Assembly: GCF_963675585.1 (NCBI RefSeq)
Contig: NZ_OY776414.1
Span: 971,001-1,035,000 of the forward strand
Length of the DNA: 64,000 nucleotides
DNA from: an uncultured Draconibacterium sp.
GTDB lineage: Bacteria; Bacteroidota; Bacteroidia; Bacteroidales; Prolixibacteraceae
Direction of reading: 5' to 3'
Of this stretch, positions 62,774 to 64,000 are shown in pieces. Positions within the stretch are counted from its first letter, which is position 1. Every line of letters starts with the position of its first letter. Both the position numbers and the translations under genes were made by a program. The notes below the pieces were generated by a model. It was not told where the DNA came from. It saw only the letters and a program-made list of their open reading frames with translations, and made no database searches.

Positions 62774-62802
62774 TTTGTTATTCAATAAAACCATTACTTT
62801 TG
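62774..62802 (+). promoter_or_regulatory. Promoter of the leader peptide-corA unit
   Basis: TTTG (62774-62777) and TACTTTTG (62795-62802) lie 17 bases apart, and the -7 box runs into CCACC, the usual Bacteroidota form. Transcription would start near 62809, 27 bases before the leader ORF and 124 before corA. This placement excludes a longer open frame starting at 62698. Confidence 0.65.
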
Positions 62803-62835
62803 CCACCGATTATAAAAATTAAAACAAATTTTGAA

Positions 62836-62883
62836 ATGGACGAAGGCCCGTATCATACGAAGAAATTATTAACTTTCCTTTAA
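62836..62883 (+). CDS. 15-codon leader ORF upstream of corA
   Basis: ATG at 62836 to TAA at 62883 encodes MDEGPYHTKKLLTFL. It lies between a promoter and the corA gene and ends 49 bases before the corA ATG. The opening Asp-Glu followed by proline resembles peptides that destabilise the ribosome when magnesium is low, as MgtL does ahead of mgtA in enterobacteria. The stop codon is just before a pair of competing hairpins. Whether it is translated is unproven; a chance ORF of this size would not be surprising by itself. Confidence 0.45.
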   Translation: MDEGPYHTKKLLTFL

Positions 62884-62890
62884 GGGGGCA

Positions 62891-62930
62891 CTTTGTTTTG
62901 TCTCCTCAAAGGGTTATTTGAAAGGAGACA
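62891..62930 (+). promoter_or_regulatory. Mutually exclusive hairpins controlling the corA ribosome-binding site
   Basis: Structure B pairs TGTCTCC (62899-62905) with GGAGACA (62924-62930) and TCAAA (62906-62910) with TTTGA (62917-62921), leaving a 6-base loop and a 2-base bulge. It buries the corA Shine-Dalgarno AAAGGAG (62921-62927). Structure A pairs CTTTG (62891-62895) with CAAAG (62907-62911), using part of the same strand, so A and B cannot coexist. A ribosome stopped at the leader stop (62881-62883) would cover the CTTTG arm and favour B, shutting corA off. Confidence 0.55.
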
Positions 62931-62932
62931 GC

Positions 62933-63865
62933 ATGATCAAAATTTTCAAAAGTTTGGCTGGTCAAATCAGCTTGTCGAATCCTGAAAAAGGATGTTGGAT
63001 AAATGTACTGGAACCAACAACGACAGAAATTAACCATTTAACAAACGATTTAAACGTACCTGAAGATATTATTCGCGATATTTTAGACGTCGACGAACGT
63101 CCGCGCGTGGAGTATGACGATGACTGGACTTTGATTATTTTCAGGATTCCGGTAGCCACCGAGAATAACGGAGTGCCTTACCAAACGGTTCCTCTGGGAA
63201 TATTTGTGAGCTCCGATTTTACACTAACGCTTTGTTCAACAAAAAACGAAGTTTTAAACTTTGAATCGCCCACTTTGTACCGCGAGAAAAAACAGCAGGT
63301 TTCTGATATTCTTAATTTTCTGTTTCGTTTGTCATTGCGTTCGGCACAGGTTTTCCTGATCTATCTGAAACAAATAAATCAGCAAACAGCTGCAATTGAA
63401 CAGGATTTGGAAAAATCGATCAGGAACAAAGAATTGAATAAGCTGCTAAAAATGGAAAAATGCCTGGTTTATTTTATCACTTCGTTGAAAGCCAATGAAT
63501 TGGTGCTTGCGAAATTGGGCAACGCCAAAAAAAATACCATTAGCGAAATTAACGAGGATTTGCTGGAAGATGCTATTATTGAAAACAAACAGGCACTCGA
63601 AATGTCTCAAATTTATTCCGACATACAAAGTGGAATGATGGATGCATTTGCATCGGTAATATCAAACAACCTAAATGTTGTTATGAAACAACTGGCATCT
63701 ATTTCAATTATTTTAATGATACCAACCTTAATTGCGAGTATGTACGGAATGAACGTTCCCAATTCGGCTGAAACATCACCGTGGGCTTTCCCATCAATTT
63801 TAGGAGCGTCTGTTTTTATGTCGGGTTTGGGCATATTTATTTTCAGAAAAAGGAACTGGTTTTAA
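62933..63865 (+). CDS. corA: CorA-family magnesium (divalent cation) transporter
   Basis: A 310-residue CorA channel: a cytoplasmic alpha/beta domain and long stalk helix (about 1-245), two C-terminal membrane segments (about 252-272 and 285-303), and the signature GMN at 272-274 (SMYGMNVPNS). The basic end RKRNWF follows. The pentamer admits magnesium, and sometimes cobalt or nickel. The ATG at 62933 has AAAGGAG five bases upstream and is preferred to a TTG at 62918 that lies inside the hairpin. Expression is probably controlled by the leader and hairpins upstream. Confidence 0.94.
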   Translation: MIKIFKSLAGQISLSNPEKGCWINVLEPTTTEINHLTNDLNVPEDIIRDILDVDERPRVEYDDDWTLIIFRIPVATENNGVPYQTVPLGIFVSSDFTLTLCSTKNEVLNFESPTLYREKKQQVSDILNFLFRLSLRSAQVFLIYLKQINQQTAAIEQDLEKSIRNKELNKLLKMEKCLVYFITSLKANELVLAKLGNAKKNTISEINEDLLEDAIIENKQALEMSQIYSDIQSGMMDAFASVISNNLNVVMKQLASISIILMIPTLIASMYGMNVPNSAETSPWAFPSILGASVFMSGLGIFIFRKRNWF

Positions 63866-63973
63866 CACATAAACTCCAATTGTTAAAGAATAACACAGCT
63901 TAACGCTATTTAACAAACATTGCGGGAAAAGTTTATTTCAATTGTTTATTTTTACTTGTGATTTAATTAAAGC

Positions 63974-64000
63974 ATGAAAATTCTGTTTACCATATTATAC
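63974..64000 (+). CDS. 5' end of a gene cut by the window edge
   Basis: ATG at 63974 opens nine codons, MKILFTILY, to the edge. A basic residue then a hydrophobic run suggests a signal peptide. It is 108 bases downstream of corA. The product is unknown. Confidence 0.4.

Noticed and set aside
62698-62883. A 61-codon frame ending in the same codons as the corA leader ORF
   Set aside because: The promoter at 62774-62802 lies inside it, so the likely transcript begins after its first half; only the last 15 codons with their own ATG are kept as a candidate.

Overview
The window reads as a chromosomal segment of a member of the Bacteroidota, probably class Bacteroidia and perhaps Marinilabiliales/Prolixibacteraceae (the order and family are inference). 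The evidence is a SusC/SusD pair under a hybrid two-component regulator, a protein with a type IX secretion sorting tail, Bacteroidota promoter boxes (TAnnTTTG, sometimes with TTG 17-19 bases upstream), AT-rich DNA and the lineage form of pyruvate kinase. No tRNA, rRNA, CRISPR array, prophage or intact insertion sequence was seen.

Layout. (1) 1-16213, minus strand: a pectin utilisation locus. An unpaired sensor/regulator of the HTCS type (16213-12128) is followed by SusC, SusD and a surface beta-helix lipoprotein, then a hairpin, then a tightly overlapping enzyme block: PL1 pectate lyase, GH43 glycosidase, CE12 rhamnogalacturonan acetylesterase and CE8 pectin methylesterase. Another gene is cut by the left edge. 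Together these would bind, de-esterify, cut and import pectin fragments. (2) 16.5-18.6 kb: ornithine carbamoyltransferase and carbamate kinase, an ATP-yielding citrulline-breakdown pair, separated by seven copies of an 8-bp tandem repeat. (3) 18.9-32.6 kb: core genes: ftsK, a LolA-like gene, pyruvate kinase, aroQ, xerD, ATP-dependent PEP carboxykinase, a TIGR01777 epimerase, two overlapping ClC channel/transporter paralogues and an exported glycosylasparaginase. (4) 32.7-43.4 kb: an RRM/RGG RNA-binding protein with a hairpin-rich leader, a cytidylate-kinase-like protein, two oxidoreductases, a methyltransferase, a PhzF-family protein, a TonB-dependent receptor, a small winged-helix regulator with a membrane partner, and a calcium-repeat T9SS cargo protein. 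(5) 43.7-57.7 kb: class I fumarase, a META-domain lipoprotein, a pentapeptide protein, a VOC protein, two divergent DEAD-box helicases, a GreA/GreB-like protein, a cytosolic histidine kinase with a four-cysteine PAS region, an acetate transporter, a deacetylase lipoprotein, the three-subunit proton-translocating transhydrogenase and a DUF4395 membrane protein. (6) 58-64 kb: a 1484-residue PocR/multi-PAS hybrid kinase, a REP-like element, and a CorA-type magnesium transporter.

The most unusual signal is in front of corA (62774-62935). A good promoter is followed by a 15-codon leader ORF beginning Met-Asp-Glu-Gly-Pro, then by two mutually exclusive hairpins, one of which buries the corA ribosome-binding site. 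Its architecture resembles enterobacterial magnesium-responsive leader peptides, but it is in a phylum where I know of no described equivalent. Other non-coding structures worth attention are three helically phased TTTCCC repeats upstream of susC, a hairpin separating the binding and enzyme halves of the pectin operon, the 8-bp repeat array between arcC and arcB, and the string of hairpins ahead of the RRM gene.
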